A stretch of 64,000 nt of DNA from Candidatus Eiseniibacteriota bacterium (GTDB lineage: Bacteria > Orphanbacterota > Orphanbacteria > Orphanbacterales > Orphanbacteraceae): positions 1,248,244 to 1,312,243 of the forward strand of contig JAJCZU010000004.1 in NCBI GenBank assembly GCA_029262235.1. The letters run 5' to 3'. Made by a program: the position numbers and the translations under genes. Below, piece after piece: positions 8,098 to 16,418 of the stretch; within the stretch, counting starts at the first letter, position 1, and each line of letters opens with the position of its first letter. A model generated the notes under the pieces. That model had not been told where the DNA came from. It searched no databases and saw only the letters and a program-made list of their open reading frames with translations.

Positions 8098-10100
8098 AAC
8101 CGGCGGCCGACGACCCGGTCGACGTACTCCCCGGAATCGGGCCCTCCCGCGCCGCGGATCTCGTGGCGCTCGGAATCGCGAACGTGGGCGATTTCCTGCA
8201 CTACTTTCCCGCGGACTATCTTTCGCCGGCACGCCGCATTCGCGTGGCGGATGCCGTGGCGGAAGAGCCCGCCGTGTTCGCGGGCGAGCTCACTTCGATC
8301 CGCCTGATCCGTCGCGGGTGGGGGCGTTCGATCGTCGAGGGCGTTCTCGACGACGGGACGGGCACGATCCGCATGAGCTGGTTTCGCGCCGGGTACCTCG
8401 CGAAGAGCCTGAAGCCCGGCATGAAACTCGTGATCAAGGGAAAGCCGACTGGCAAGCCTCTCCGCATGCAGCATCCCGCGTTCGAAACGCTCGTTCCCGC
8501 TGAGGGCGAATCCGATTTCGAACGCATTCTTCCCCGCTACCGCAGTCTCGGCGGGCTCCCGCAGAAAACGATTCGCAAGGCCATGGCGGTCGCGCTTCAC
8601 GCCATTCCCGAAACGGAGCCGCTCTCCGACCGCATTCGCCACGCGCTCGATCTTCCCGGCCGCGCGGATGCTTATCACTTCGTGCATCGTCCCGAATCCG
8701 AAGACGAGATCATTCGGGCGCGCCGGCGCTTTCTGTTCGAGGAACTCTTTCGTACGCAGTGCCGTTTCGCCGAAACGCATCGCGCGCGCATGGCGTCACG
8801 TTCGAAGAAGCGCGTGTTCGAGAAGACGGCCGTCGTCGAACAGCTCATCGCGTCGCTCCCGTTTACGCTCACGCGGGATCAGGCGCGGGTGCTCGAGCAG
8901 ATTCAGAAGGATCTGCGTTCCGGGTGCCCGATGGAGCGTCTCGTGCTCGGCGATGTCGGTTCGGGAAAGACGATCGTGGCCGCCGCGGCCATTGCGCAGG
9001 TGGCGAAGCAGGGAGGGCAGGCGGCGCTTCTCGTGCCGACCGAAATCCTCGCCCGGCAGCATGCGCGTTCGCTCGCGGAGCTGTTCGAGCCGCTCGGGCT
9101 TCCCGTGCGACTGCTCGTGAGCGACCTTCCCGCGCCCGAGAAACGCGAAGCGCTCGCGGGTCTCGCGGACGGCTCGATCGGGATCGTGGTCGGGACGCAC
9201 GCTCTGATTCAAAGCGCGGTGAAGTTCGACTCGCTCGCGCTTTGTGTGATTGACGAACAGCATCGTTTCGGCGTGCGCCAGCGCGCGTCGCTCACGGCGA
9301 AGGGGAAGAACGTGCATTTCCTGCTTCTTTCCGCCACGCCGATTCCGCGCACGCTTGCGCTCACGCTGCACGGCGATCTCGACCTCTCCGTGATTCGCAC
9401 CATGCCGCCCGGGCGCATTCCGGTCGCTACGAAGCACGTCGCGGGCGAAGCGCGCAAGAAGGCTTATCATCATATGCGCGACCGCCTGCGCGAAGGGGAA
9501 CAGGCGTTCATTCTGTTTCCGCTCGTCGAAGAGTCGGAGAAGGCGGACTGGAAGGCCGCGGTCGAAGCGGAGAAGAAACTCGCGAAGACGTTCCTGCGCG
9601 AGTTCTCACTCGGCCTCCTGCACGGAAGGCTTCCGTCGCGCGAAAGGGAGGAGACGCTGCAGCGATTCCGGACGGGCGAACTGCACGCGCTGATCTGTAC
9701 GACCGTGGTCGAGGTCGGCGTCGATCTTCCGCGTGCCACCGTGATGATTATCGAAGACGCCGATCGCTTCGGCCTCTCCCAGCTGCATCAGATCCGCGGC
9801 CGCGTGGGGCGGAGCAGGCTGGCGAGCTACTGCTACCTTTCGACCCACGGGTCCGTCGGAGGGACCGCGCGGGAACGCCTGGGCGTGCTGGAGCGGGAAA
9901 ACGACGGCTTCGCGATCGCCGAGGCCGATCTGGCCATTCGCGGGCCCGGCGACCTGCTCGGACTCGACCAGAGCGGCCACGGGCCCCTTCGCCTCGCGCT
10001 TCAGGAGTTTGACCCGCAACTGGTCGAATGGGCCCGCAAAGAGGCGTGGGAGAGCTCTCAGGCCCCCTCAGACGGAGCACGCCCGCTGCGCGCCGGATGA
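8073..10100 (+). CDS. recG: ATP-dependent DNA helicase RecG
   Basis: 675 residues, close to the usual ~690. RecG drives branch migration and reversal of stalled replication forks. The N-terminal wedge/OB region begins with a helix-hairpin-like V-L-P-G-I-G-P-S-R. Helicase motif I (G-D-V-G-S-G-K-T, ~292-299), motif II D-E-Q-H (~393-396), motif III S-A-T-P-I-P-R-T and the C-terminal motifs (VVEVGVDLPRATVM, then H-Q-I-R-G-R-V-G-R) are all in order. The gene begins inside the FG-GAP gene. That is an odd partner for a repair helicase and is probably only transcriptional coupling. Intact. Confidence 0.95.
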   Translation: MARSDRTIEPAADDPVDVLPGIGPSRAADLVALGIANVGDFLHYFPADYLSPARRIRVADAVAEEPAVFAGELTSIRLIRRGWGRSIVEGVLDDGTGTIRMSWFRAGYLAKSLKPGMKLVIKGKPTGKPLRMQHPAFETLVPAEGESDFERILPRYRSLGGLPQKTIRKAMAVALHAIPETEPLSDRIRHALDLPGRADAYHFVHRPESEDEIIRARRRFLFEELFRTQCRFAETHRARMASRSKKRVFEKTAVVEQLIASLPFTLTRDQARVLEQIQKDLRSGCPMERLVLGDVGSGKTIVAAAAIAQVAKQGGQAALLVPTEILARQHARSLAELFEPLGLPVRLLVSDLPAPEKREALAGLADGSIGIVVGTHALIQSAVKFDSLALCVIDEQHRFGVRQRASLTAKGKNVHFLLLSATPIPRTLALTLHGDLDLSVIRTMPPGRIPVATKHVAGEARKKAYHHMRDRLREGEQAFILFPLVEESEKADWKAAVEAEKKLAKTFLREFSLGLLHGRLPSREREETLQRFRTGELHALICTTVVEVGVDLPRATVMIIEDADRFGLSQLHQIRGRVGRSRLASYCYLSTHGSVGGTARERLGVLERENDGFAIAEADLAIRGPGDLLGLDQSGHGPLRLALQEFDPQLVEWARKEAWESSQAPSDGARPLRAG

Positions 10101-10254
10101 CCCGGTTCCGTATCCCCTTGTCCTGCAGAAATTTAGCCTCCCGAGAAATCCTGGAAAAGTTCTAATCACTCGTCCGCCCCCTGCCGATCCTTGGATGGAA
10201 TCGAAAAATGTTCAATTGGTGACATCCGACCCGTTTGGGAGAGGTACAGATTCG

Positions 10255-11499
10255 ATGGTCGTATTCAATTACAGCGGACGCGAGATCAACGCCAAGATCG
10301 TTTACTACGGTCCGGGGCTTTCCGGGAAGACGACGAACCTGGAGCGAATTTACGGACAGGTTCCCGAGCAGCGCCGAGGCAAGATGGTCTCGATGAAGAC
10401 GCGTTCCGATCGAACGCTCTTCTTCGACTTCCTCCCGGTATCGGGCGGCGAGATCAAGGGATTCCGCACGCGCTATCTCCTTTATACCGTTCCCGGTCAG
10501 GTCCACTACAACGCGACGCGAAAACTCGTGCTGAAAGGGACCGACGCGATCATCTTCGTCGCCGATTCCGATCCCGTGCTGCGCGACGCGAACATCGAAA
10601 GCATGGCGAACCTCGAAGAGAACCTCGCCGAATACGGGCTCTCGACGGACAAGATTCCGATCATCATCCAGTACAACAAGCGCGACGTGCCGAACCCGAT
10701 GTCGATCGAGCAGCTGAACGCGGACATCAATCCGCGCGGCTGGCCGTGGTTCGAGGGTGTGGCGATCGAAGACAAAGGCGTATGGGAAACGTTCCGCGCC
10801 GCGGTCGACGCGCTGTTCAAGACACTCGAGGAGAACCTGGGCGGCGATGACTCGTCCTCCAAAAAGGCGGCCGCTTCGCAGGAAGACCAGGCCGAGCCCG
10901 CGCTCGTCGCGCCTCCCGAGACGGAAGGCGGCATCACGCTTTCGGGCGATGTCACTCATGGCGATGGCGCCGATTCCGGCGGCGGCGACAGTACTTATAA
11001 TGTGGATGAAAGCATCAAGGGAGATGCCCCGGTCAAGCTGAGCGATCCGGGCGAAGTTACCCAGTCGGCACCCGGGCATCAGCAGGAAGCTGCGTCCGCG
11101 GAGCAGCCCTCCCCGTCCCGTGGCACGCAGAACGGCCAGAATATCGACTGGCGCGAGAACTACATTCCGCCGGGAGCCAAGCAGAGAACGCAGGCTTCGA
11201 CCGCGACGCAGAGTCCCGCGGCAACGCAGGAGCCGGCTCCGCACACGGAACCGGAACCGCAGGAAGCCGTGGCCACCGGATCGCCCGAAGTGGGGCACGT
11301 GGACCAGGCGGGGCACGTGCCAGAGCCGCAGCCGGCTGCCACTGCTGCGGCGACTGTGTCCGCGACCGACGGCGTCGTGCAGGTCCCGATCAAAGTGGAA
11401 ACGGAACATGGCGTACTGCGCCTCGAGATCTCGATCAACCTGCAGCTCAAAGAGGGCGCGACCCCGGCCGTCGTTGACAGCGGCGGCGACTGGAAGTAA
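10255..11499 (+). CDS. mglA: MglA-type small GTPase with long C-terminal extension
   Basis: 414 residues. The first ~195 form a complete MglA-like Ras-family GTPase: Walker A G-P-G-L-S-G-K-T (19-26), a switch region with FDFLP, Y-T-V-P-G-Q-V as the G3 equivalent, and the N-K-R-D G4 motif. MglA sets cell polarity and governs motility or pilus localisation. Normal MglA stops at ~195. Here a ~215-residue tail follows, rich in Ala, Pro, Glu, Gln and Thr, and ends in an ordered strand-like block (VQVPIKVETEHGVLRLEISI). I chose the ATG at 10255 because GGGAGAGG lies upstream and the family start M-V-x-F-N matches. No mglB-like roadblock gene is adjacent. Confidence 0.9.
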   Translation: MVVFNYSGREINAKIVYYGPGLSGKTTNLERIYGQVPEQRRGKMVSMKTRSDRTLFFDFLPVSGGEIKGFRTRYLLYTVPGQVHYNATRKLVLKGTDAIIFVADSDPVLRDANIESMANLEENLAEYGLSTDKIPIIIQYNKRDVPNPMSIEQLNADINPRGWPWFEGVAIEDKGVWETFRAAVDALFKTLEENLGGDDSSSKKAAASQEDQAEPALVAPPETEGGITLSGDVTHGDGADSGGGDSTYNVDESIKGDAPVKLSDPGEVTQSAPGHQQEAASAEQPSPSRGTQNGQNIDWRENYIPPGAKQRTQASTATQSPAATQEPAPHTEPEPQEAVATGSPEVGHVDQAGHVPEPQPAATAAATVSATDGVVQVPIKVETEHGVLRLEISINLQLKEGATPAVVDSGGDWK

Positions 11500-11502
11500 A
11501 TT
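11474..11502 (+). promoter_or_regulatory. Sigma-70-type promoter
   Basis: TTGACA (11474-11479), 17 bases, TAAATT (11497-11502). It overlaps the end of the MglA gene and would start RNA about 25 bases before the TTG at 11535. Confidence 0.5.
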
Positions 11503-11534
11503 CGAACGGACGTTCCCCCTGTTCGGAGGCTCGC

Positions 11535-12020
11535 TTGTCTCGAATTCCGGTCCTCGCGCTGATGCTCAGTCTGGCCTCGTTCTCCGCGCCGGCCCTGGCG
11601 GGCGAACTGCCTCCGTTCGTGCTTGCCGACGACGCCGTCTCTCCGGGATACGGCTACGGCCTGGAACAGGAACCTTCGCACGGTCTTCTCGGCATTCTCG
11701 ACCCCGCAAAACTCAAGATGTCGCACACCATGACGTTCGGTTATCAGTCGGGAAGCGGCGCCGCGCCGTCGGGCGGATCCGGCTTCTATGAGAACCGGCT
11801 CAGCTATCAACTGCACGAACGACTGAACGCCACGGTCTATCTCGGCTACGAAATCGCCTCGCCGTATCGCCAGAGCGAGGACGAGAGCCGCATCGTTCCC
11901 GGGCTGTCGCTGACCTATACGCCGAGCGACAACACGCTGATCCACTTCTCGTATCGCAAGCTGAACGGCGGTCACGGGCGCTACGGCGCGCTTTCTCCCT
12001 ATCCGTTTCTTCTCGAATAG
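11535..12020 (+). CDS. Small secreted, probably outer-membrane-associated protein
   Basis: 161 residues. A signal peptide (IPVLALMLSLASFSAPALA) is followed by a mature region rich in Tyr, Gly and alternating strands (for example MTFGYQSGSG, NATVYLGYEIA, TLIHFSYRKL), as in a small beta-barrel or a barrel fragment. The start is a TTG at 11535, with GGAGG six bases upstream. It directly follows mglA, with its own promoter overlapping the mglA end. No named family is recognised. A role in surface polarity with MglA is possible but not supported by sequence. Confidence 0.7.
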   Translation: MSRIPVLALMLSLASFSAPALAGELPPFVLADDAVSPGYGYGLEQEPSHGLLGILDPAKLKMSHTMTFGYQSGSGAAPSGGSGFYENRLSYQLHERLNATVYLGYEIASPYRQSEDESRIVPGLSLTYTPSDNTLIHFSYRKLNGGHGRYGALSPYPFLLE

Positions 12021-12026
12021 TTCATC

Positions 12027-12055
12027 TAGACATCCTCTCTCCGGTTCACTACACT
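12027..12055 (+). promoter_or_regulatory. Sigma-70-type promoter with overlapping palindrome
   Basis: TAGACA (12027-12032), 17 bases, TACACT (12050-12055). The predicted start point (about 12062) falls at the centre of the palindrome 12052-12069, which is the position of a repressor operator. Confidence 0.45.
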
Positions 12056-12069
12056 ACGGCTCCGTAGTG
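12052..12069. repeat. 18-bp palindrome at transcription start (candidate operator)
   Basis: CACTACGGCTCCGTAGTG has 8-bp perfect arms around a central CT. It overlaps the -10 box and the predicted start point of the TPR/trpA/ubiA/uppP operon, 40 bp before the ATG at 12109. It could be a repressor site or a leader hairpin. Confidence 0.45.
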
Positions 12070-12108
12070 CGAGTCCTTCAGGTGCGGACCTGATACAGGG
12101 GGGGAAAT

Positions 12109-13215
12109 ATGCTCGGTCGGTTCCTCAAGAGGAAACGCGACGACGAGTTTACGGAACTGCTGCGCAGGCACGAGCAGGAGCCGGACGACGCGTCGACGCT
12201 TCGGGAAATTGCAGGTCGATACGAACGGGAGCGTTCGTACGAGCGCGCGGTGCACTATCTCGAACAGCTTCATGCGCACAATCCCGGCGACATCTCCGTC
12301 CTGATCCGCCTCAGCAAACTGCTCCGGAAGACCGGCCAGACGGACGAATCGCTCGAGCGAATGGCCGCGGCGTTCCGCGCCGATCCTGAGGATCTCGAGG
12401 TCGTGCTCGGACTCGTCAAAGCCTATGTGGCCTCCCGCAACTACGACAAGGCGGAGCGCACGCTCCTTCCGGTCATCCAGAAGCATCCCGACTCGCCCCG
12501 CGTCTACTACACGCTCGGCATCATGCGCACCGCCCAGGGAAAGACGCGTGGAGCCGTAGAGGCGTATCGAAAAGCGATCGGGCTCGACCCGGCGTTTGCG
12601 CGGGCTCACTCGAACCTCGGGCTGCTGCTCGAGGGGATCGGCGATCCCGACGAGGCGCTGACACACTTCCGCCGCGCTATTCGCTGCGAGCCGGACCGCG
12701 CGGAGTGGCACTTGAACCTCGGCGCCGTATACGGCGAGAAGAGGATGCTGCGGGAGGCGAAGATCGAGTTTCGCGAAGCGCTGAAGCTCGACCCGCACAA
12801 CGTGGAAGCGCACTTCAATCTGGGCATGATCGCCCACGATCAGGGGCAGTACGACGAAGCCATTCATGAGTTCGAAGTGGCGCTGCGGGCCGAACCCGAC
12901 AATATCAAAGCACACTACCTGCTCGGACAGTCCTATATCCGTCGCGGTCTCTACGATCTGGCACGCAAGGAGATGAACAAGATTCTCGCGCTGGATCCGG
13001 AGAACGCGAAGGCGTATTACTACGTCGGCGTCGCGGAGAACAAGCGCGAGAATATCGACGAGGCGATCGAAGCTCTCGAGAGATCGATTGCAATCGACCC
13101 CGAGGACGATCGTCCTTACTGGTTCCTCGGCATCGCCTACGACAAGAAGGGGATCGGCGACAAGGCACGTGATGCGTATCAGGCGCACGAGCGACTGGCG
13201 CAGGCAAAGCGGTGA
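12109..13215 (+). CDS. TPR-repeat protein
   Basis: 368 residues with no signal peptide; it opens with a basic amphipathic stretch (MLGRFLKRKRDDEF). Residues ~30-360 hold about nine consecutive TPR units, several textbook (RAHSNLGLLLEGIGDPDEAL; EAHFNLGMIAHDQGQYDEAI; KAHYLLGQSYIRRGLYDLA). TPR arrays are protein-binding scaffolds, and this one is probably cytoplasmic or on the inner face of the membrane. A G-rich Shine-Dalgarno precedes the ATG. Its stop overlaps the trpA start as GTGA, making it first gene of a four-gene chain with trpA, a UbiA-type enzyme and uppP. The partner is unknown. Confidence 0.85.
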   Translation: MLGRFLKRKRDDEFTELLRRHEQEPDDASTLREIAGRYERERSYERAVHYLEQLHAHNPGDISVLIRLSKLLRKTGQTDESLERMAAAFRADPEDLEVVLGLVKAYVASRNYDKAERTLLPVIQKHPDSPRVYYTLGIMRTAQGKTRGAVEAYRKAIGLDPAFARAHSNLGLLLEGIGDPDEALTHFRRAIRCEPDRAEWHLNLGAVYGEKRMLREAKIEFREALKLDPHNVEAHFNLGMIAHDQGQYDEAIHEFEVALRAEPDNIKAHYLLGQSYIRRGLYDLARKEMNKILALDPENAKAYYYVGVAENKRENIDEAIEALERSIAIDPEDDRPYWFLGIAYDKKGIGDKARDAYQAHERLAQAKR

Positions 13216-14027
13216 AACGCGTGTCCGAGTTCCGGTCCCGCATGCTCTCTCTCCGCAAGGAGGGAAAGGCGGGGCTGCTTCCCTTCATTACGGCCGGTGA
13301 TCCTTCTCTCGCATTCACGGAAAAAGCGATGCGCGCGATGGATCGCCAGGAGGTCGTCGGCCTCGAAATCGGTGTACCGTTCTCGGATCCTCTCGCCGAC
13401 GGCCCTACGATTCAGCGCTCTTCCGAACGCGCGCTTGCGCGCGGCACCACGCTTCGTGACACACTCGATCTGATCGAAAAGATGCGGCCGAAAGTGTCGT
13501 ACCCCGTTCTCGTGATGTCGTACTTCAATCCGATGCATGCCTACGGTCTCGAGCGCTTCGTGAAGCGGTGCGCGAGCGCCGGGGTCGACGCGGTGCTCCC
13601 GACGGATCTGCCGGTCGAGGAAGCGGCGCCCTTTCGCAGGGCGCTCAGCGCAGGCGGGATCGGTTCCGTGTTTCTTGCCGCGCCGACGAGCGAAAACGAC
13701 AGGATCGAACGCATTGCGCGCGCCTCGAGCGCCTTCCTCTATTATGTGAGCCTCACGGGAGTCACCGGGGCGCGCACCGAACTTCCGCCGGGACTTCTGC
13801 GGCGCCTGAAAGAAGTGCGCCGGCTGGTTACGAAGCCGCTTGCCGTCGGCTTCGGCGTTTCGAAAGGAAAGCACGTGAAAGCGCTGGCCCCGCATTGCGA
13901 TGCCGTCGTGGTCGGGAGCGCGATCGTGCGCGCGATCGAAAAGGGAAAGAACGATCGCGAACGTCTGGACTCGTTGCACGTTCTTCTCGACGACCTCGTG
14001 CGGCCGCTTAGAAAACCGGTGCGATGA
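13212..14027 (+). CDS. trpA: Tryptophan synthase alpha chain
   Basis: 271 residues, normal length. TrpA splits indole-3-glycerol phosphate into indole and glyceraldehyde-3-phosphate, the penultimate step of tryptophan synthesis. The signature L-E-I-G-V-P-F-S-D-P-L-A-D-G-P-T-I-Q is present with the catalytic Glu (~50) and Asp (~61). Also present are the F-I-T-A-G-D-P N-terminal motif, P-T-D-L-P-V-E-E, and the phosphate-binding G-F-G-V-S and V-V-G-S-A-I-V near the end. It starts with GTG at 13212, overlapping the previous stop. trpB is not adjacent, and the neighbours are a TPR protein and isoprenoid-lipid enzymes, so trpA has been separated from its usual operon. Confidence 0.95.
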   Translation: MKRVSEFRSRMLSLRKEGKAGLLPFITAGDPSLAFTEKAMRAMDRQEVVGLEIGVPFSDPLADGPTIQRSSERALARGTTLRDTLDLIEKMRPKVSYPVLVMSYFNPMHAYGLERFVKRCASAGVDAVLPTDLPVEEAAPFRRALSAGGIGSVFLAAPTSENDRIERIARASSAFLYYVSLTGVTGARTELPPGLLRRLKEVRRLVTKPLAVGFGVSKGKHVKALAPHCDAVVVGSAIVRAIEKGKNDRERLDSLHVLLDDLVRPLRKPVR

Positions 14028-14854
14028 TGCGCCCCTGGTTCACGCTCGTGCGGTTCCCGAACCTCCTGATCCTGGCCGTGGCACTCCTGTTCGCGTGGTT
14101 TCATGCGGGAGGAGGGGCGGAAGTTGCGGCGCTGATTCCCGCCATCCTGGCCGCCGTCGCAATCGTGGCCGCGTTCTACATCGAAAACGATCGCCGTGAC
14201 GTGAAGGTCGACGCGGTGAACGCCGCGAACCGCCCGCTGGTAACGGGCGCCGTTTCGGAGAAGGCGGCGCGCGGTGCGGGGCTCGTGCTGTTTGCGATCG
14301 GCTGGGCCGCCGCCTGGTTCGCGGGCCCTCTCGTTCTCGGTTTCGCCGCGTTCTGGACGGCTGCTCTCGCTCTTTATGAAACGGCGCTCAAACGCACGGG
14401 GCTGCCGGGGAACATTCTGGTGGCGGTTGTCGCTTCCTCGCCGCTGATTCTGGGCGCATGGCTCGCGGGGGAGAGGGCGGCCGGTATTGTTCCGTTCGCG
14501 TTCGGCTTCGTGCTGCATCTGTCGCGTGAGATCGCGAAGGATATCGCCGATCAGGACGGCGATCGGACCTCCCGCCGCACACTCGTCGAGTCGTTCGGGG
14601 AAGAGGGTGCCTGGAATGTGCTCACGATCTGCGCGGCCGCCCTGATTCTCTGGATACCGTTTCCCTATCTGACCGCCGGCTATGATCTGCTCTACCTGCT
14701 TCCGGCCCTGGCACTGGCGTTTGTTCTCATGACCGTGCTGCTCTTTGCCCGCGCGGGCGAAACACGCAACCCGCGCGCCGTTTCCGGCACGCTCAAATGG
14801 GCGATGCTTCTCATCCTGCTTATCCTCGGCGCGGGACGGGGGGGAGTGGTTTGA
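14024..14854 (+). CDS. UbiA-family membrane prenyltransferase
   Basis: 276 residues, nearly all membrane-embedded (about eight to nine helices). The two Asp-rich Mg-prenyl-diphosphate motifs of the family are present: N-D-R-R-D-V-K-V-D after the second helix (~57-65) and E-I-A-K-D-I-A-D-Q-D-G-D in the middle (~168-180). The layout, with R-E-I-x-K-D-I-x-D, is closest to geranylgeranylglyceryl-phosphate geranylgeranyltransferase and related UbiA enzymes rather than to UbiA or MenA proper. It transfers an isoprenoid chain to an acceptor that sequence alone cannot fix. It overlaps trpA by ATGA and uppP by TTGA, and the pairing with uppP suggests polyprenyl-lipid metabolism. Confidence 0.85.
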   Translation: MMRPWFTLVRFPNLLILAVALLFAWFHAGGGAEVAALIPAILAAVAIVAAFYIENDRRDVKVDAVNAANRPLVTGAVSEKAARGAGLVLFAIGWAAAWFAGPLVLGFAAFWTAALALYETALKRTGLPGNILVAVVASSPLILGAWLAGERAAGIVPFAFGFVLHLSREIAKDIADQDGDRTSRRTLVESFGEEGAWNVLTICAAALILWIPFPYLTAGYDLLYLLPALALAFVLMTVLLFARAGETRNPRAVSGTLKWAMLLILLILGAGRGGVV

Positions 14855-15615
14855 GTATCTGGGAATCGATCCTGCTCGGCCTGGTGCAGGGGCTCACGGA
14901 GTTCTTCCCGGTTTCGAGTTCCGGTCATCTCGTTCTCGTACAGGCGCTGCTCGGAGTTTATGAAGAAGGCATCCTGTTCGAAGTGCTTCTGCACGTCGCG
15001 ACTCTGGTCGTGGTGCTCGGTTTCTATCGCCGCGATGTGGCGTCGTTGCTGGCGCCCCGTTTCGATGCCGTTACGAACCGGAACCGTCTGCTCCTTTTCG
15101 TCGGACTGCTGCCGACCGTAGTCGCGGGATTGTTTTTCAAAGACCAGCTCGAGAGTGCCTACGGGAGTCCGCGCGCGGTGCTTGCGGCGCTCGCGTTTAC
15201 GGGTATTTTCCTGCTCTCGACCCGGTTCGCGAAGGAGCGGGGAGTCCGGATCACGATTCTGTTCGCCCTCCTGATCGGTCTTGCCCAGGCGTTCGCGATC
15301 CTCCCCGGAATCTCACGATCGGGTGCCACGATCGCCATGGCCCTCTTTCTCGGCATCGGGCGCGCGGAAGCGGCTCGCTTTTCGTTCCTGCTCTCGGCGC
15401 CGGCGATCGCGGGAGCCGCGATTCTGGCCCTCAAGGACGGCGTGCCGCCCGGCGGGTTCGCCTGGGGGCCGGGCATCCTCGGCATGCTCACAGCCGCTCT
15501 GGCGGGGTGGGTCGCGATCCGGCTCCTCGTCCGTATGGTCATTTCCGGCCGGTTCGACCGATGGGGCTACTACTGCCTCGGGGCCGCTCTGGCAGGCTGG
15601 TTCGTTCTCGCTTGA
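14851..15615 (+). CDS. uppP: Undecaprenyl-diphosphatase (BacA/UppP)
   Basis: 254 residues, slightly short of the usual ~270. It dephosphorylates undecaprenyl diphosphate, recycling the lipid carrier for peptidoglycan and surface polysaccharide synthesis, and confers bacitracin tolerance. The two signature stretches are intact: G-L-V-Q-G-L-T-E-F-F-P-V-S-S-S-G-H-L near the N terminus and G-I-S-R-S-G-A-T-I-A in the middle, among about eight membrane helices. The start is a TTG at 14851 that overlaps the UbiA-like stop (TTGA), with a G-rich ribosome site just upstream. No other start fits the family. Confidence 0.93.
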   Translation: MSIWESILLGLVQGLTEFFPVSSSGHLVLVQALLGVYEEGILFEVLLHVATLVVVLGFYRRDVASLLAPRFDAVTNRNRLLLFVGLLPTVVAGLFFKDQLESAYGSPRAVLAALAFTGIFLLSTRFAKERGVRITILFALLIGLAQAFAILPGISRSGATIAMALFLGIGRAEAARFSFLLSAPAIAGAAILALKDGVPPGGFAWGPGILGMLTAALAGWVAIRLLVRMVISGRFDRWGYYCLGAALAGWFVLA

Positions 15616-15641
15616 CAGGGCAGACGGGAACTCGCTAGCCT
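15612..15641 (+). promoter_or_regulatory. Sigma-70-type promoter
   Basis: TTGACA (15612-15617), 18 bases, TAGCCT (15636-15641). It begins at the uppP stop codon and serves the TPR gene at 15699. Confidence 0.55.
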
Positions 15642-15698
15642 GATTAGCTGTACTATTCAACAGCTACTGTCCCCAGACGTACTCAAGGAAACTGACCC

Positions 15699-16340
15699 GT
15701 GAAGCGAAAGCACTTCTTCGCCGCCGCCGCTCTGCTTGCCTTCTTTCTGATGGCGGGAGCCACTGCGGCGGAGTCTCCTTATAATGAGATTCTGAAGCTC
15801 GATCCGGAACTTCGGATCGCGTCTCTCGAGAAGCTTCGCGACGAGGGGGACGAATCGTGGGAGATCGATTTTCGGATCGGGAACGCCTTTCAGGACATGG
15901 AACTGTACGGCGACGCCGTGACGAACTATCGGGAGTCGCTTCGCAGGGGCGGTCCGGACATGGTCTTCTACAACATGGTGTTCGCTCTGACCGCGCTCGG
16001 GAATCGGGAAGAAGCGGATCAGGAGTTTCGGAATCGGACGAAGGTCCGGGAGAAGGACGCGCTCTTCCATGCCATGTACGGCGATTTTCTCGCGGAAGGG
16101 CCGGATACGACGGCTGCGATCACGGCGGCGGTAGCCGAGTACAGGAAAGCGCTCGCGATCGACGAGAATCAGAACGAGGCGCGCTTCGGCCTCGGCGTTC
16201 TCTTTGCGCGACTCGGTATGTACGAGGAAGCGAAGCGCGAGTGGGGGTGGCTGACGATCAAGGGCGAGTCCCCGGGGGCCGTGCGCAATGCGCGGTATTC
16301 CCTGACGCGGCTTCGCCAGCAACTCGGATTTGACGACTAA
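15699..16340 (+). CDS. Secreted TPR-like protein
   Basis: 213 residues. The signal peptide (KRKHFFAAAALLAFFLMAGATAA) predicts export to the periplasm. The mature part carries three to four TPR-like helix pairs (for example W-E-I-D-F-R-I-G-N-A-F-Q-D-M-E-L-Y-G-D-A; A-R-F-G-L-G-V-L-F-A-R-L-G-M-Y-E-E-A). The start is a GTG at 15699 with AAGGAA nine bases upstream and its own promoter at 15612. It is followed 78 bp later by a second TPR gene with a separate promoter. The pair may form a periplasmic scaffold. No enzymatic motif is seen. Confidence 0.8.
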   Translation: MKRKHFFAAAALLAFFLMAGATAAESPYNEILKLDPELRIASLEKLRDEGDESWEIDFRIGNAFQDMELYGDAVTNYRESLRRGGPDMVFYNMVFALTALGNREEADQEFRNRTKVREKDALFHAMYGDFLAEGPDTTAAITAAVAEYRKALAIDENQNEARFGLGVLFARLGMYEEAKREWGWLTIKGESPGAVRNARYSLTRLRQQLGFDD

Positions 16341-16358
16341 TCCTTTCGTTCGTAGAGT
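16330..16358 (+). promoter_or_regulatory. Sigma-70-type promoter
   Basis: TTGACG (16330-16335), 17 bases, TAGAGT (16353-16358). It overlaps the end of the preceding TPR gene and would start RNA about 55 bases before the ATG at 16419. Confidence 0.5.
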
Positions 16359-16418
16359 GGCCTCGCGAACGGACCCACCGGCGGGCCTGCCGGCATGATA
16401 TCAGGAGGAACGAACAGA

